Positions 1-8,613 of a stretch of DNA of 64,000 nt are shown piece after piece. This DNA is from G963923955 sp963923955 (GTDB lineage Bacteria > Pseudomonadota > Gammaproteobacteria > Eutrophobiales > Eutrophobiaceae), in NCBI GenBank assembly GCA_963923955.1, contig OZ000552.1, forward strand, positions 1,674,001 to 1,738,000. Reading direction: 5' to 3'. A model generated the notes under the pieces. It was not told the DNA's origin and made no database searches. It worked only from the letters and a program-made list of their open reading frames with translations. Each line of letters starts with the position of its first letter. Positions within the stretch are counted from its first letter, which is position 1. The position numbers and the translations under genes were made by a program.

Positions 1-668
1 GCGAGATAAACACCGAGGCAAAGGAGGTGTGGCGTCGATTGCCGGAATCAAAGGGCGATTTCCTCACCAGCCGATGCACACCCGTCTCGGTTCGCAACCA
101 GCCATAGGCATATTCACCCTGAAAAGCGATGGATGCGCTTTTTATCCCCGCCACCTCCCCGGGCGAGACCTCGATCAGCTCGGTGCTGAAAGCATGCCGC
201 TCGCCCCAGCGCAGATACATCCGCAACAGCATCTCGGCCCAATCCTGCGCCTCCGTGCCGCCGGAACCGGCCTGAATATCCAAAAAGGCATTGTTGGCAT
301 CCATTTCCCCGCCGAACATACGCCGGAATTCAAGCGCGGCCAACTGCTTCTCCAGTGCCTCCAGATCAGCGGCGATGGCATCAGTAGTGCCGACATCATT
401 CTCTTCCTTTGCCAGCGCCAGCAACTCTTCCGCATCGCTCAAGCCTGATGATAACTGCGCGATGCCGCCGACCACCTGCTGCAAGGCGGCCCGCTCTTTG
501 CCCAAAGACCGGGCAAGCGCCTGATCGTCCCAGACGGCGGGGTCTTCCAGCTCCCGGCTTAGCTCTAACAGGCGTTCCGACTTGCGCTCATAATCAAAGA
601 TACCCCCTGAGGGCCTCGATACGTCCCCTTAGATCTTTGATGTGTGTAATGAGTGCGGTGAGTTCCAT
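1..668 (-). CDS. prfB: Peptide chain release factor 2 (RF2), 5' part, with programmed +1 frameshift
   Basis: RF2 recognises UGA and UAA stop codons on the ribosome and triggers peptide release. Reading from an ATG at 668, codons 21-25 are AGG GGG TAT CTT TGA; the in-frame TGA is at 596-594. A +1 shift at CTT (599-597) skips T596 and resumes with GAT TAT GAG, giving the usual DYERKSERL continuation. The AGGGGG just upstream acts as the internal Shine-Dalgarno-like stimulator. Downstream, the conserved RF2 segment with AGSGGTEAQDWAEML and the WLRTETGVHRLVR stretch can be read. The gene runs off the left edge, so the GGQ loop region is not visible. It follows recJ on the same strand (75 bp gap), as in many gammaproteobacteria. 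Annotation pipelines will probably split or miss it because of the shift. Confidence 0.95.
594..608 (-). promoter_or_regulatory. prfB autoregulatory +1 frameshift site
   Basis: The site reads AGG GGG TAT CTT TGA on the minus strand. The purine-rich AGGGGG lies 3 nt before the CTT slippery codon and the UGA stop. This is the established RF2 autoregulation device: low RF2 makes the UGA slow to decode and favours the shift to the +1 frame. Confidence 0.95.
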
Positions 669-743
669 CGTGTTTCTTGTGATTAAAAAAAGTAGGCGGC
701 ATTCTACACCATCACGCACCGGGGGCACAAAACCATGAATGAA

Positions 744-2480
744 TCAGGGCACCGCATAGATGGGTCTTAGGTGCCTGATGATGAGTTGTACTGACTCATC
801 GCCCTGATAACGATTGATATCAAGCTGATAGACGAGCTGCAGTGAAGACGGCTCATCTTCCCACGCTGCATCCGTCATGTTAAAGGCGATCCCGTGATAG
901 GTTACTTTCTCATCTTCAAGAGAAAGCACTAGCTTCAGGTGCTTCTCGCCAACGATGCGGCGCGTCAGTAGGTCGAATCTGCCCTCGAACAGCGGCTCAG
1001 GAAAACCCGGCCCCCACGGCCCGGCCCGAGAAAGCAGCTGCGCCACTGGCAGGCTTATGTGCTCGGCCGCCAAGTCGCCATCGGTAATCAAGGCGGTGTC
1101 AAAGCGTTGCAGCCTGAATAATCGCCTTATCTCCTGATCAAACAGGGCGGAGAATTTTTCATAGTCCCGTTCACAGATGGAAAGGCCCGCCGCCATCGCA
1201 TGGCCGCCGTATTTCAATATCAGGTCCGGCGCTTGTGTGGCGATATGATCGATCACGTCCTTAAGATGCACGCCCTTGATCGACCTGCCGGAACCCTTCA
1301 GCACCCCGCCGTCATCGCGCGCAAAGATAATGACAGGCCGTTGCAGTTCATCTTTTATGCGGGATGCCAGGATGCCGATCACCCCCTGATGCCATTCTTG
1401 TTTATACAGGCACAGGCCCAGGGCCGACGCCTGTTCATCAAGATCCATCTGCGCAATGACTGACCCGGCATCGATCTGCATGGCCGCCTGTATCCGTTGC
1501 CGCTCACGATTCAAGCCATCCAGTTGCTTAGCAATATCCTCTGCCTGTGCGGCTTCATCACAGAGCAGGCACTCGATCCCGAGCCGCATATCCCGCAGGC
1601 GCCCGGCTGCATTGAGCCTGGGGCCGACGGCAAAGCCAAGATCGCTCGCGCTAATATTCTCAGGAGTACGGCCGGCCCTGCGCAGCAGGGCCGCAATGCC
1701 GGCCACGCAGCGACCGCGCCGGATGCGCTCAAGCCCCTGAGCGACCAGTATTCTATTGTTGTGATCCAGCGGCACCAGATCGGCGACCGTGCCTAAGGCA
1801 ACCAGATCAAGAAAGCCGGCGAGATGCGGTTCCGGCCGCGGTGCCTGCGTAAACCAGTCCTGTTGGCGCAGATGCGCGCGCAATGCGATCAGGAGATAAA
1901 ACATGACCCCGACGCCAGCGAGGTTCTTGCCGGGAAAGCGCTCGCCGGGCAGATTCGGGTTGACAATCACAGTTGCAGCAGGCAACTCAGCGCCCGGCAG
2001 ATGATGATCCGTGATCAGTACATCGATCCCATTTCTGCGCGCCAGCTCCACCCCCGTGATGCTGGAAATGCCATTATCGACCGTGATCAAGAGATCCGGA
2101 GCGCGCTGCATGGCCAGCTCCACAACATCGGGGCTCAGGCCATAACCATGAACAAAGCGATCCGGCACCAGATAATCAATGTCCGCAGCACCCATCGCCT
2201 TAAGCGCCCTTATCCCCAGAGCACAGGCCGTTGCCCCGTCAACATCATAATCCGCAACGATCAACAGGCGCTTTTTCTTTGCCATCGCCTGCGCCAGTAA
2301 TGCGGCGGCGGTCTCTACATTGCCCAGTTCGGTGTAGGGGATCAATCTATCCAAAGAGTAATCCAGCTCATCCGCCGATGAGACATTGCGCCCGGCATAG
2401 ATGCGTCGTAGCACCGGGTGCATGGCCTCAGGGAGAGCAGCCTCTGACTCAACAAGACGCTGTTTGATTTCCTGTTGCAT
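744..2480 (-). CDS. recJ: Single-stranded-DNA-specific 5'-3' exonuclease RecJ
   Basis: RecJ degrades single-stranded DNA 5' to 3' in RecF-pathway recombination, mismatch repair and base excision repair. At 578 aa the protein has normal full length. The DHH phosphoesterase motifs are clear: DYDVDG at residues 77-82, VDNGISS at 134-140 and the DHH triad at 158-160, followed by the DHHA1 domain with a GGHAMAAGLS motif. It sits between thrC and prfB on the same strand and probably belongs to the alaC-hom-thrC-recJ-prfB transcription unit. Nothing looks abnormal. Confidence 0.97.
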   Translation of the reverse strand: MQQEIKQRLVESEAALPEAMHPVLRRIYAGRNVSSADELDYSLDRLIPYTELGNVETAAALLAQAMAKKKRLLIVADYDVDGATACALGIRALKAMGAADIDYLVPDRFVHGYGLSPDVVELAMQRAPDLLITVDNGISSITGVELARRNGIDVLITDHHLPGAELPAATVIVNPNLPGERFPGKNLAGVGVMFYLLIALRAHLRQQDWFTQAPRPEPHLAGFLDLVALGTVADLVPLDHNNRILVAQGLERIRRGRCVAGIAALLRRAGRTPENISASDLGFAVGPRLNAAGRLRDMRLGIECLLCDEAAQAEDIAKQLDGLNRERQRIQAAMQIDAGSVIAQMDLDEQASALGLCLYKQEWHQGVIGILASRIKDELQRPVIIFARDDGGVLKGSGRSIKGVHLKDVIDHIATQAPDLILKYGGHAMAAGLSICERDYEKFSALFDQEIRRLFRLQRFDTALITDGDLAAEHISLPVAQLLSRAGPWGPGFPEPLFEGRFDLLTRRIVGEKHLKLVLSLEDEKVTYHGIAFNMTDAAWEDEPSSLQLVYQLDINRYQGDESVQLIIRHLRPIYAVP

Positions 2481-2517
2481 AACGGCGTGTTGCTAAAGTA
2501 AAGAGAATATTGATCAA

Positions 2518-3666
2518 TCAAAGATTATCCAATATCGCCCGCTTGACCTGATCAAGTTCTGCGTCCACCTTTATCACCGGCGCGGTGCTTTGCTTGATTG
2601 CCGTATCAGGATCTTTCAGCCCATGCCCGGTGAGCGTACAGACCACGCAGCTGCCTTCTGCAATCCTGCCGGATTCAATATCGCGCAGCGCCCCGGCAAC
2701 AGAAACCGCCGCGGCGGGTTCACAAAATAGGCCTTCTTTTTCTGCCAGCAGTGTCTGGATTTTCAGTATCGCCGCATCACTAAACTCATCAAACCAGCCG
2801 CCGGAATCTTTATTCGCCGCCCAGGCCTTGTCCCAGGATTGCGGGTTGCCGATGCGGATTGCTGTGGCAAGGGTCTCCGGCGCATCCACCTTCTGGCCGC
2901 GCAAAAAGGGCGCGGCGCCGCTGGCCTGATAGCCCAGCATCTTCGGCCGCTGATGCACCCGCGCCTCATCCGCATAAGGGCATTTGCCTTCACAGAGATC
3001 ACAAGAAGCGCTCTTCTCTCCGGCATATTCGCTGTAGCCGATCCAGTAGGCGCTGATATTGCCGGCATTGCCGACCGGCAGGCAGTGATAGTCCGGCGCC
3101 CGGCCCAGCGCATCAATGATCTCAAAGGCGGCCGTCTTCTGGCCTTGCAGGCGATAGGGGTTGACGGAATTTACCAGCGTGAGCGGTGCGTCTTTGGCAA
3201 GCACTTTTACCAGCCGCATGCCATCGTCAAAGTTGCCCTGGATCTGGATAACGACGGCACCGGCCATCATCGCCTGTGCCAGCTTGCCCAGCGCGATCTT
3301 GCCGGCTGGGATCAGGACGAAGGCGGTCAAGCCGGCCCGCGCGGCATAGGCCGCAGCAGAGGCCGAAGTATTGCCGGTGGAGGCGCAGATGATCGCCTCC
3401 GAGCCGGCATTAACGGCCTGTGTTACCGCCATGGTCATGCCGCGATCCTTAAAAGAGCCGGTCGGGTTAAGCCCTTCGTATTTCACATAGAGCGCAACAT
3501 CCTTAGCCCGGGAGGCCGCTATATTTTCCAGGCGAATAAGCGGCGTATCGCCCTCACCCAGAGAGACGATGCGCATGTCATCAGTAACGGGCAGGCGCGT
3601 ACGATAGCGATCAATGAGGCCGGTATATCTGCTCATGTTTATGGGCGCCCTGCTGGAGTCAATCAT
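2518..3666 (-). CDS. thrC: Threonine synthase (short type) with a cysteine-bearing insertion
   Basis: This PLP enzyme converts O-phosphohomoserine to threonine. The PLP lysine is K73 in the motif GSFKDRG, and a phosphate-binding GNAGNISAYW motif follows. The 382-aa length fits the short Bacillus-like threonine synthases rather than the longer E. coli type. The start ATG overlaps the hom stop codon in an ATGA, which indicates translational coupling; an internal ATG at 3636 is an alternative start. An unusual segment with the pattern CxxCxxxC (residues CDLCEGKC, near 2990-3015) is inserted before the conserved PKMLGYQASGAAP stretch and could bind a metal or be redox active. That is inference. 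Confidence 0.93.
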   Translation of the reverse strand: MIDSSRAPINMSRYTGLIDRYRTRLPVTDDMRIVSLGEGDTPLIRLENIAASRAKDVALYVKYEGLNPTGSFKDRGMTMAVTQAVNAGSEAIICASTGNTSASAAAYAARAGLTAFVLIPAGKIALGKLAQAMMAGAVVIQIQGNFDDGMRLVKVLAKDAPLTLVNSVNPYRLQGQKTAAFEIIDALGRAPDYHCLPVGNAGNISAYWIGYSEYAGEKSASCDLCEGKCPYADEARVHQRPKMLGYQASGAAPFLRGQKVDAPETLATAIRIGNPQSWDKAWAANKDSGGWFDEFSDAAILKIQTLLAEKEGLFCEPAAAVSVAGALRDIESGRIAEGSCVVCTLTGHGLKDPDTAIKQSTAPVIKVDAELDQVKRAILDNL

Positions 3667-4997
3667 TCATCCAGCGTCTCTACCCGAATGCGCTGCACCC
3701 TGCCGTCTATGGAATCAAGCGCTTCAATCGCCTGCATGGCCCGGTTCATATTTTTCTCAGCGATGCGTTGGGTCAAGAAGATAACCGGCACGTGCGCGGC
3801 ACCGGCCGCCGGTTCTTTCTGGATGATCGCTTCAATGCTGATGCCCTGTCTGCCTAAGATATTTGTTATCGCTGCCAACACGCCCGGCTTATCCAGCGCA
3901 TGGATGCGCAGGTAGTAGGCCGTCTCCACTTCATCCATCGAGACAATGGCCGTATCCGCTATGGCATCGGCCTGAAAACCCAGCGGCGGGGCACGGTTTT
4001 CAGGCGCGCTCGTCAAGGCCCGTGCCAGCTCTATCACATCGGCTGCCACGGCAGAGGCAGTCGGCAGCGCACCGGCGCCGGCGCCGTAATACAAGGTCGG
4101 CCCGGCGGCATCGCCCTTTACCAGCACGGCGTTCATTACGCCATCGACATTTGCCAGCAGCCGCCGTTCCGGGATCAGGGCCGGATGCACGCGCAGCTCA
4201 ATGCCTTTTTTCGCCTTGCGGGCGATGCCGAGGTGCTTGATCCGATAGCCCAGCTCGGCGGCATAGATCACATCCTGTTGCTCTATGTGGCTGATCCCCT
4301 CGGTGTAGGTTTTGTCCAGTTGCAGGGGAATGCCGAAGGCAAGCGCAGCGAGGATGGTGATCTTGTGCGCAGCATCCACGCCCTCGACATCGAAACCGGG
4401 GTCGGCCTCGGCATAACCGAGCGCCTGCGCCTCTCCCAGCGCTTTGGCAAAATCCCGCTGCTTTGCCTGCATTTCCGTTAAGATGAAATTGCCGGTGCCG
4501 TTGATGATGCCCGCCACCCACTCGATACGGTTGGCGGCGAGCCCCTCGCGCAGGGCCTTAAGCAGCGGGATGCCGCCCGCCACCGCCGCCTCAAAGGCCA
4601 CCATCGCGCCCTGCGCGCGCGCGGCGGCGAAAATCTCATTGCCGTGCCGGGCGATCAGGGCCTTGTTTGCTGTGACCACATGCTTGCCCTTTGCGATTGC
4701 CTGCAAGACCAGCTCCAGGGCCGGCGAGTAACCGCCGATCAACTCAACGATGATTTCGATCTCCGGGTTTTCCACCACGGCAAAGGCGTCCGCGCCGATC
4801 TCGCCGATGTGCGCCAAACCGGGGATGCTCTCATCGTACTGCCTTGCTGCGGCCTGGCTAATCACGATACTCCGGCCGCTGCGGCGTTCGATCTCTTCTG
4901 CGTTGCCGGTCAACAGCCTGACCGTGCCGCCGCCGACTGTGCCCAGCCCCAACAGACCGACCCGTACCGGATCCATCGTTTTATTCTCAGCGGTCAT
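3663..4997 (-). CDS. hom: Homoserine dehydrogenase
   Basis: It catalyses NAD(P)H-dependent reduction of aspartate semialdehyde to homoserine, the branch point to threonine and methionine. The N-terminal Rossmann motif GLGTVGGG, the catalytic-domain sequences AAVAGGIPLLKALREGL and NGTGNF, and a C-terminal ACT domain (YYLRIHALDKPGVLAAITNIL) are visible. The ACT domain implies allosteric feedback, by family knowledge probably by threonine. I chose the ATG at 4997, which has a GGAAAT ahead of it; an in-frame TTG at 5009 directly after the alaC stop is the alternative. The stop overlaps thrC by ATGA, so both pathway enzymes are co-translated. Confidence 0.95.
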   Translation of the reverse strand: MTAENKTMDPVRVGLLGLGTVGGGTVRLLTGNAEEIERRSGRSIVISQAAARQYDESIPGLAHIGEIGADAFAVVENPEIEIIVELIGGYSPALELVLQAIAKGKHVVTANKALIARHGNEIFAAARAQGAMVAFEAAVAGGIPLLKALREGLAANRIEWVAGIINGTGNFILTEMQAKQRDFAKALGEAQALGYAEADPGFDVEGVDAAHKITILAALAFGIPLQLDKTYTEGISHIEQQDVIYAAELGYRIKHLGIARKAKKGIELRVHPALIPERRLLANVDGVMNAVLVKGDAAGPTLYYGAGAGALPTASAVAADVIELARALTSAPENRAPPLGFQADAIADTAIVSMDEVETAYYLRIHALDKPGVLAAITNILGRQGISIEAIIQKEPAAGAAHVPVIFLTQRIAEKNMNRAMQAIEALDSIDGRVQRIRVETLDE

Positions 4998-5010
4998 TCT
5001 TATTTCCAAA

Positions 5011-6189
5011 CTATCCGCTTCTCAACATGGCGCGTATGCCGCGCAGCGCCTGTCGGGTGCGATGTTGATTTTCGATCAAGGCGAAACGCACATACTGATC
5101 GCCGTATTCGCCAAAGCCAATGCCGGGCGAGACCGCCACTTTGGCCTCCAGCAACAGCTTTTTGGAAAACTCCAGCGATCCTAGAGCGCGGTATTGCTCC
5201 GGAATCTTCGCCCAAACAAACATGGTCGCCTTGGGCTTCTCCACCGCCCAGCCCGCCGCGCTCAAACCTTCGCACAAAACGTCCCGGCGCTGTTGGTATT
5301 GATCACGAATCGCCCGCACACATTCCGGCCCGCTTTCCAATGCGCTAATCGCCGCCACTTGTATCGGCGTGAACATGCCGTAATCAAGATAGGACTTAAG
5401 CCGCTGCAAGGCCTGCACCAACACCGGACAACCCACCATGAAACCGACCCGCCAGCCGGGCATGTTGTAGCTCTTTGAAAGCGAAAAAAATTCCACGGCA
5501 ATATCCTTTGCGTCTTTTACCTGCAAGATGGAGGGTGCTTCATAGCCATCAAAGACAATATCGGCATAGGCCAGATCCTGCACCACCCACAGTTCATTCT
5601 CGCGGGCGAAGTCGATCACCTTTTCATAAAAAGGAAGCTCGACACATTGCGCAGTCGGGTTACTGGGAAAGTTCAGCAACAGGAACTTCGGCCGCGGCCA
5701 GGTATTGCGCACGGCATCTTCTAACTCGGCAAAAAAATCCAGCCCCTCGCCAACCGGGACATGGCGGACATCGGCCCCGGCAATGATAAAACCAAAGGGG
5801 TGCACCGGGTAGGCCGGGTTGGGCACCAGTACGATGTCGCCCTTATCGACCACTGCCATCGCCAGGTGCGCTAAGCCCTCTTTGGAGCCAAGCGTTACGA
5901 TGGCTTCAGACTCAGGATCAAGCGTAACCGCATAGCGCGCCGCATACCAGTTACAGATGGCGCGGCGCAGCCGCGGAATGCCGCGCGACATGGAATAGCG
6001 GTGCGTGTCGCGGCGCATTGCCGCCTCTACCAGCTTGTCGATGACCTGCGGCGGCGGCGGCTGATCCGGATTGCCCATGCCGAAATCGATAATGTCCTCA
6101 CCGCGGCGCCGCTCCTCCATCTTCAGATCATTGACGATGTTAAAGACATAGGGCGGCAGGCGCTGGATTCTTGAAAATGTCGTGTCCAA
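5011..6189 (-). CDS. alaC: Class I/II PLP aminotransferase, AlaC-like (glutamate-pyruvate type)
   Basis: A fold-type I aminotransferase of 392 aa. The PLP-binding lysine is K239 in SLSKSYNMPGWRVGF, with the NPAYPVH and NFPSNPTAQ motifs typical of the AlaC subfamily, which transfers an amino group between alanine and glutamate/2-oxoglutarate. It is the first gene of the minus-strand run that continues with hom and thrC. The 143-bp region between it and the divergent nitrilase gene should carry its promoter. Exact substrate preference is inferred from subfamily resemblance only. Confidence 0.88.
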   Translation of the reverse strand: MDTTFSRIQRLPPYVFNIVNDLKMEERRRGEDIIDFGMGNPDQPPPPQVIDKLVEAAMRRDTHRYSMSRGIPRLRRAICNWYAARYAVTLDPESEAIVTLGSKEGLAHLAMAVVDKGDIVLVPNPAYPVHPFGFIIAGADVRHVPVGEGLDFFAELEDAVRNTWPRPKFLLLNFPSNPTAQCVELPFYEKVIDFARENELWVVQDLAYADIVFDGYEAPSILQVKDAKDIAVEFFSLSKSYNMPGWRVGFMVGCPVLVQALQRLKSYLDYGMFTPIQVAAISALESGPECVRAIRDQYQQRRDVLCEGLSAAGWAVEKPKATMFVWAKIPEQYRALGSLEFSKKLLLEAKVAVSPGIGFGEYGDQYVRFALIENQHRTRQALRGIRAMLRSG

Positions 6190-6332
6190 AGTTTCCCCTT
6201 AAGGACTGCTGACAAAGGCGTGGAATTATAACAAGGTCGGCGGCTGGATGCATGGCTTTGCGCCGGGCGGCTATCGGGGCAAGGCAATCGTAAGGTATAA
6301 TCATCCGCCAGGTTCGCAAGGTTCTCAAGCTC

Positions 6333-7157
6333 ATGACAAAAGTAGCCGTTGTCCAGATGGTCTCCTCAGCGGATGTTGATGAAAACCTCAATAATGTCGC
6401 ATCCCTGTTGGCACAAGCTGCTGAAAAGGGTGCGGAGTTGGTGGTGCTGCCGGAGTATTTTCCCATTATCAGTGATGATGAGACCGACAAGCTGCAATAT
6501 CAGGAGCCTTACGGCGCCGGCCCCTTGCAGGACTTTCTGGCGACCCAGGCCCGGCAGCATCAATGCTGGCTGATCGGCGGCACCATCCCGCTCAAATCCG
6601 CGCAGCCCGAGCGGGTATTCAACAGCTGCCTCTTGTTCAACCCGCAAGGCGAATGCACGGCGCGCTATGACAAGATTCACCTGTTCGATGTTCATGTTGA
6701 TGGCCATATTGAGACACAAGGCGATGAGTCCTATAACGAATCGGCGACCATTGCCCCAGGCAGCAAGGTCACTATCGCCGCAACCCCCTTCGGTAATATC
6801 GGCATGTCGGTGTGTTACGATCTGCGCTTTCCGGAGCTGTATCGAAAGATGTCGGAGCAGAACTTGAGCATCATTAGCGTACCGGCCGCCTTCACCCGCA
6901 GCACCGGCAAGCGGCATTGGGAGACGCTTCTACGCGCCCGCGCGGTGGAAAACCTGTGTTTTGTGATGGCCGCCAACCAGGGCGGGCAACATTCTGCGCG
7001 CCGCGCCACCTGGGGACACAGCATGATCATCGATCCGTGGGGAGAGATACTGGGCGCCATGGAGACCGGCCCCGGCGTTGTCTGCGTGGATATCGATTTG
7101 GCGCGCACCGCCGAGCTACGCGCCTCTTTCCCGGCCTTAAAACACCGGACAATGTAA
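6333..7157 (+). CDS. Nitrilase-superfamily carbon-nitrogen hydrolase (Nit1/deaminated glutathione amidase-like)
   Basis: A 274-aa cytosolic amidase. The Glu-Lys-Cys catalytic triad is present: E41 (VVLPEYFP), K114 (YDKIHLFDV) and C161 (SVCYDLRFPELYR). The KIHLFDV and CYDLRFPELYR signatures fit the Nit1/NIT1-like branch, whose members hydrolyse deaminated glutathione as metabolite repair; omega-amidase is the other possibility. It is transcribed divergently from alaC and lies 10 bp ahead of tldD, so the two are probably cotranscribed, an arrangement seen in related proteobacteria. Confidence 0.9.
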   Translation: MTKVAVVQMVSSADVDENLNNVASLLAQAAEKGAELVVLPEYFPIISDDETDKLQYQEPYGAGPLQDFLATQARQHQCWLIGGTIPLKSAQPERVFNSCLLFNPQGECTARYDKIHLFDVHVDGHIETQGDESYNESATIAPGSKVTIAATPFGNIGMSVCYDLRFPELYRKMSEQNLSIISVPAAFTRSTGKRHWETLLRARAVENLCFVMAANQGGQHSARRATWGHSMIIDPWGEILGAMETGPGVVCVDIDLARTAELRASFPALKHRTM

Positions 7158-7167
7158 GATAAAACAG

Positions 7168-8613
7168 ATGACACAAGCACTGGAAATCGCCACCCAAAAC
7201 CTGCTCACGCCCGCCGGTATGGGGACGAGCGATATACAAAAGACCCTGGATCAACTGCTGGCCCGGCAGATCGATCAGGCCGATCTCTACTTCGAATCCT
7301 CCTGCTCGGAATCCTGGGTACTCGAAGATGGCATCATCAAGGAAGGCTCGCACAGCATCGATCAAGGGGTCGGCGTTCGGGCGATAAGCGGGGAGAAGAC
7401 CGGCTTCGCCTATTCCGATGAGATCGTCCTGCCGGCCCTGAACAGGGCGGCAAAGGCGGCGCGGGCGATTGCCGCCGGTGGCGGTGAGGGCCAACTCCAG
7501 GCCTGGCAGAGACAGGCGATCACGCCGCTGTATTCCGGCGATGACCCAATCGACTCAATCTCAGCCGCGCAGAAGATCGCCCTGCTTAGACGGGTAGATG
7601 AGTTGGCCAGAGAAAAAGACGCGCGGGTAAGGCAGGTCATCGCAAATATCGGCGCTTCACACACCACCGTATTGGTGGCCGGGATTGACGGCACCTTCAG
7701 CGCCGATGTGCGGCCACTGGTCAGGCTGAATGTTAGCGTCATTGCTGAAGACAAGGGCCTCATTGAAAAGGGCAGTGCTGGCGGCGGCGGCCGTTTCGGC
7801 TATGACTATTTTCAGGATGAGGCCCTTGTTTGCGGCTATGTCGATGAGGCCGTGGAGCAGGCCCTGCTGAACCTGGAGGCACAAGAGGCACCTGCCGGCA
7901 GCATGACGGTTGTGCTGGGGCCCGGTTGGCCGGGGATCTTGCTGCACGAAGCCATTGGTCATGGGCTGGAAGGCGACTTTAACCGCAAGGGCACCTCCGC
8001 CTTCTCCGGCCGCAGCGGCGAGCGGGTCGCCACGCCGGAAGTTACTGTGGTGGATGACGGCACCATCGCCGCCCGGCGCGGATCATTAAGCGTGGATGAT
8101 GAAGGCACGGCAACACAATGCACCACCTTGATCGAGCGCGGCATCCTGCGCAACTACATCCAGGACAAGCTCAACGCCCGCCTGATGGGCATGCACCCAA
8201 CCGGCAACGGCCGCCGGGAATCCTACGCCCACCTGCCCATGCCGCGCATGACCAACACCTATATGTTGGGCGGTGAGCGTGACCCGCAAGAGATCATTGC
8301 CTCGGTAGAAAAAGGCATCTATGCCAGCCAGTTCGGCGGCGGCCAGGTGGACATTACCAACGGCAAATTCGTCTTCAGCGCCAGCCAGGCCTGGCTGATC
8401 GAAAAGGGCAAGATCACCGCGCCAATCAAAGGCGCCACCCTCATTGGCAACGGCCCGGATGTGCTGACCCGGGTCTCTATGGTTGGCAATGACATGAAAC
8501 TGGATGCCGGCATCGGCACCTGCGGCAAGGACGGCCAGTCAGTCCCGGTCGGCGTTGGGCAGCCCACCATTCGCATTGATGATTTGACCGTGGGCGGCAC
8601 TGCTTGCAGATGA
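7168..8613 (+). CDS. tldD: Metalloprotease TldD
   Basis: TldD forms a heterodimeric zinc protease with TldE/PmbA and trims peptides such as antitoxins and modified precursor peptides. The zinc site HEAIGH (H260, E261, H265) followed by GLEGD is intact, and the 481-aa length is normal. The C-terminal signature GKDGQSVPVGVGQPTIRIDDLTVGG is present. The partner pmbA is not in this window. The 3' end overlaps by 75 bp with the extended 3' end of the convergent DUF1015 gene. Confidence 0.96.
   Translation: MTQALEIATQNLLTPAGMGTSDIQKTLDQLLARQIDQADLYFESSCSESWVLEDGIIKEGSHSIDQGVGVRAISGEKTGFAYSDEIVLPALNRAAKAARAIAAGGGEGQLQAWQRQAITPLYSGDDPIDSISAAQKIALLRRVDELAREKDARVRQVIANIGASHTTVLVAGIDGTFSADVRPLVRLNVSVIAEDKGLIEKGSAGGGGRFGYDYFQDEALVCGYVDEAVEQALLNLEAQEAPAGSMTVVLGPGWPGILLHEAIGHGLEGDFNRKGTSAFSGRSGERVATPEVTVVDDGTIAARRGSLSVDDEGTATQCTTLIERGILRNYIQDKLNARLMGMHPTGNGRRESYAHLPMPRMTNTYMLGGERDPQEIIASVEKGIYASQFGGGQVDITNGKFVFSASQAWLIEKGKITAPIKGATLIGNGPDVLTRVSMVGNDMKLDAGIGTCGKDGQSVPVGVGQPTIRIDDLTVGGTACR

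Noticed and set aside
29..448. 139-aa plus-strand open frame at the left edge
   Set aside because: Antisense to prfB, whose frame is well supported.
2839..3915. 358-aa plus-strand open frame
   Set aside because: Antisense to thrC and hom, both of which have clear catalytic motifs; no family resemblance.
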